A DNA stretch of 64,000 nucleotides. Source: Loripinus fragilis (lineage: Eukaryota > Mollusca > Bivalvia > Lucinida > Lucinidae). The notes below the pieces were generated by a model. The model did no database searches, was not told where the DNA came from, and saw only the letters and a program-made list of their open reading frames with translations. Of the stretch, positions 61,006-64,000 are shown piece by piece (position 1 is the stretch's first letter; the number at the start of each line of letters is the position of its first letter). The DNA is taken from the NCBI GenBank assembly GCA_964019695.1, contig OZ026515.1, positions 133,818,849 through 133,882,848 of the forward strand. The letters run 5' to 3'. The position numbers and the translations under genes are program-made.

Positions 61006-64000
61006 TCAAATTAAAGCTTGGAGTGTGCTCATATCAAAACTGCATGATGCCATTTCCAAAATTTTGTGCGATTTTTTCATGGCCCTTCATAAGTATACAC
61101 CCTATATTGTCAGTATTCGCTCACTGTGGGCTTCCCAAGCAGGTATTATCTTTTTAAATGCAAACAAAATATATTTCTTTTAAATTATGGAGTGGAACAT
61201 GGATGAATATTACAAAAGTCACGAAAACCTATGACATTGACATAACGTTAATCTGGACGCAACTGCACGTAATCCTGCCCGGTTTTGTTGGGATTTTTAC
61301 TGTAAATCTATACCGCCACGCTGGTAGCAGGGTGTGACTTTTTGAAACAGGGTGGTATTTAGGAGTTCAAATGTGTGTCAGTCAACAATTTACATTAAAG
61401 TGAATTTCACTGTAGTAGTTATAGCTATGAGTGTTAAACATTGCATACTAATTAACCTCTACATATTCTTTGAACCTGCACTGAGTTGTCTACATGTACA
61501 GCAGTGAAAGTCGAGAGTGACAAACCTTGTGTAGTAATTGTCCTGAGCAATCCCTGTAGGCTTGCTTTGTGACGTTGACCTACTTGTTATGGTCCAGTAA
61601 TTTTACTGTGACTGACAAAAAAATGACTAAACTCCAGCAGGTGTGACACAGCGCTCCACAGAATTCTTGTCATGTTGATTTAGTGCAATATTTGATCAAT
61701 ATCAAAACAGGATGGAGATATATTGCTCAGCTATGTTTACCATACTCTGAAATGACTAGCATATATGCGAGACATCATTACTTGTTTAAAACAAAGTGCA
61801 ATTCCTATAGACCAAGAAAAAGAGTTCTCCACCAGTCTCTATCGAATTGGCCTAAAATGCTTCGCAATAAAGGTACAATGTATTTTTCCTTCCAAGTGGC
61901 AAAGAGTGATATTAAAGCACATGACATTCTCTACCCCAAATCACTTATCTTTTGCATGGATAACGCATACAAATGTGTGCATAACCTGCTTTCATCTTAT
62001 GAATCCCGAGGAGCTGCTACTCTGCCTTCGTAGGTTAGGTTAGTGTACATGGTTGTTCATTGTGAAAACATGTATGATGTACAGTTATCTTCACAGACAC
62101 TGTTCTCATAATAGCATGCAAGGTCATTTAATATCTCTGGACGGCTGTTGACTGGCCCATCATCTTAGGACGCATACTATATGTGCGCCATTAGTGTCTC
62201 CAACTATCTTTTATCCATAATCGATTTGTGAGGTGGGCTGGGGCTACAGTTAGAATGTAGAAGATGAAAATGGAAACTGTTATCTGTCGATATGACTTTA
62301 TTCGCTGCCTTTGTAGAGCTCGTTTCGGGATGTGCAGACTAGTTTTTCATACAATTCTCCAACAAACTGAGTGCAAGTAAAATGTTGACAGTTTGATAAA
62401 TCCCTGAAATTTTAATGCACCCTGCACCATGCTTTTGAAACTGACTAACCAACCCCAAAGAAAGCATCGCATATATTACACCCAGCCAGACAGTATATGA
62501 TGACCAGTAGTTTTGCATTTTTTTCTTCGGAAAGACAGGTGAATAAGATGTTAACAGAGATATTACGTCTCATTTAAACATTAAATGTCAATGCAACATG
62601 TGAGAAAGATCTCATTTGTAGCTTGCTTTTTTACCTTTGATGAAGAAGTTACAATAAGAAAAAGAAACTTTATTGGGAAAAGTAACTAGAATGCTGGCAT
62701 TGTGTTTTACTGTCTTTGGCATGTCTGCCAGTGTCTTTTTGTTGGCTTTTGGCAGGGAGTCATAGAAACTCTTCTGAGGTCTGTCTTGTCCAACAAGCTT
62801 TATATATCCTTCCTTCATGAATCATTTCCCCACTCCCTTTGTCCAAGGCACCTAGCAAGCCTGGATGATATAATGCATTTTGCAAAATTCGTTAGAAGTG
62901 TGAAGAGGGGCATCTGTTAGGTCAAAAGGGAATCAATGAATAGACTTTCAAACATCTGAATCATCTTTACAACATAATCATAACGGTGCTTTTGTATCGG
63001 CATGACGTGAAGACTAACTCTGGTTTGGTTTCACTGTACATGTTCTTTGACAGAGACACTGTTATGAAACATCATTGAGTATTTGCGGTCACAGGTTTTG
63101 TTAGGAACTTTAGCCAGTGCATTGCCTTTTAAGGTTAAAGTCCAATGATTCCTCTAGATTCTATGAAAACTTTGTATTCTGTTGCTTAGGGCACATAATT
63201 CATCCAGGCAGAATTGGGCTAGCTAAGCCTTAATGGAAACCATTAATCACCTCTTTAGGAATGTACTGTATTTGAAGGATTTGGTATGATATACATATAT
63301 GTTGCTTGTTAACATCAGAGGTAATAGTCCAGCCTTTGCACACTGATGCACATCACAAAGACAAAGCCTAAATGGGGAGAGGAATTGTTAAAAAGTAAAC
63401 AATACCGAGGCATTCCAAAATCAAAATGTTTGAGAAAAATTAAATGCATTGTATTGGAGAAATAGATATTCCCTTTTCCTTGAACTCTGGTAGCAGGTCA
63501 TTCTGTACAACTTCACCAAAATTACCAAGATAGTATTAGTTAATTACAGCCATGCTCTTTCAATTTCTTTGTCTGATTCATAGTCAGAAATCCTCTTAGA
63601 ATTCATGCAAATGACAATGGACATCAGTTGGGCTTGCTGCATTACTTTCAAGAACTGTATCGAAAATGTAAGTTTAAAAAGAAAGTGAGTACAACCAGGA
63701 AATGCCACAATCACACACTGCAGACCAACGCACACCGTGAGGAAGAGACAAAGAATGATAACAGGTCGTAAAGCTTTGTTACACTCTTGCCCAGACACGT
63801 TTTGTTAAACACTGCCAACAGCAGAGACATCAGATTCAAACGACAGTTTTTGTGTCCTGACTCATTATGAAGGTGTCTAATGCTAGCAAAACATGCCGTA
63901 AGAAGGTGCATTCCACCTTCACATAGAGAGATTACATTGCATATCCATAGGCTTAGCCCAACCAAGTGATTCTAAAGATTTCATTAATTAATCCATACCA
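61006..64000. other. Unassigned intergenic sequence
   Basis: About 3 kb with no recognisable repeat ends, RNA gene or known protein. The longest candidate is a 92-codon plus-strand frame at 61765-62043 (LKCFAIKVQCIFPSKWQRV ... NPEELLLCLRRLG), with an overlapping frame and no matched splice signals. Two overlapping minus-strand frames at 63544-63965 have hydrophobic stretches only. I do not call a gene. Confidence 0.4.

Noticed and set aside
61683..62043. Host exon candidate
   Set aside because: Two overlapping frames, no recognisable domain and no convincing splice pair.
63544..63965. Membrane protein gene on the minus strand
   Set aside because: Overlapping short frames with hydrophobic stretches expected by chance in AT-rich DNA; no family resemblance.

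Overview
This is animal genomic DNA, most likely from a bivalve mollusc. That assignment is inference: it rests on AT-rich spliced sequence, tRNA-derived SINEs, many hairpin MITEs, and transposable elements with tandem-repeat cores of the kind known from clams and oysters. Nothing looks bacterial. The window is mostly nested mobile elements around one recognisable host gene.

Host gene: six exons on the minus strand between 35894 and 20721 join in phase into a 269-residue mitochondrial ribosome recycling factor (MRRF). The exons are 35699-35894, 32474-32623, 31681-31799, 24455-24549, 22482-22647 and 20721-20804. Introns 1, 3, 4 and 5 are packed with repeats, and transposon or minisatellite edges lie within about 40 nt of seven of its ten splice sites.

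Left flank (1-20 kb): a young LINE with an SGNH-type ORF1 (LINE-1, 1-4464) lies tail to tail with an older minus-strand LINE of a second family (LINE-2, about 4490-7085). A palindromic element split the latter. A decayed plus-strand LINE-2 copy follows (7440-9320), then a 1.57-kb TIR element, a 1-kb tandem-repeat element, tRNA SINEs and several MITEs.

MRRF region (20-36 kb): ten copies in the window of a hairpin MITE (MITE-A), seven of them inside the gene; a 705-bp foldback; a 4.6-kb TIR element with two further elements nested in it; and arrays of about 170-bp units.

Upstream of MRRF (36-45 kb): two more array elements joined head to tail without spacer, which look like Helitron/Helentron-type elements (3' hairpin plus CTAA, subterminal GCTCACC/GGTGAGC). 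A hAT MITE, a SINE, and a second array of about 125-bp units holding a poly-G/poly-C-ended insertion follow.

Right flank (45-61 kb): a third LINE (LINE-3), whose ORF1 is split by a full-length minus-strand Ty3/gypsy element (193-bp LTRs, TSD TTATG) and by a 2.58-kb long-TIR element (repeat CAGAATG). Removing either insert in silico leaves the LINE frame continuous. A 2.3-kb inverted repeat carrying a 555-bp deletion-derived LTR element follows. The last 3 kb shows nothing I can identify.
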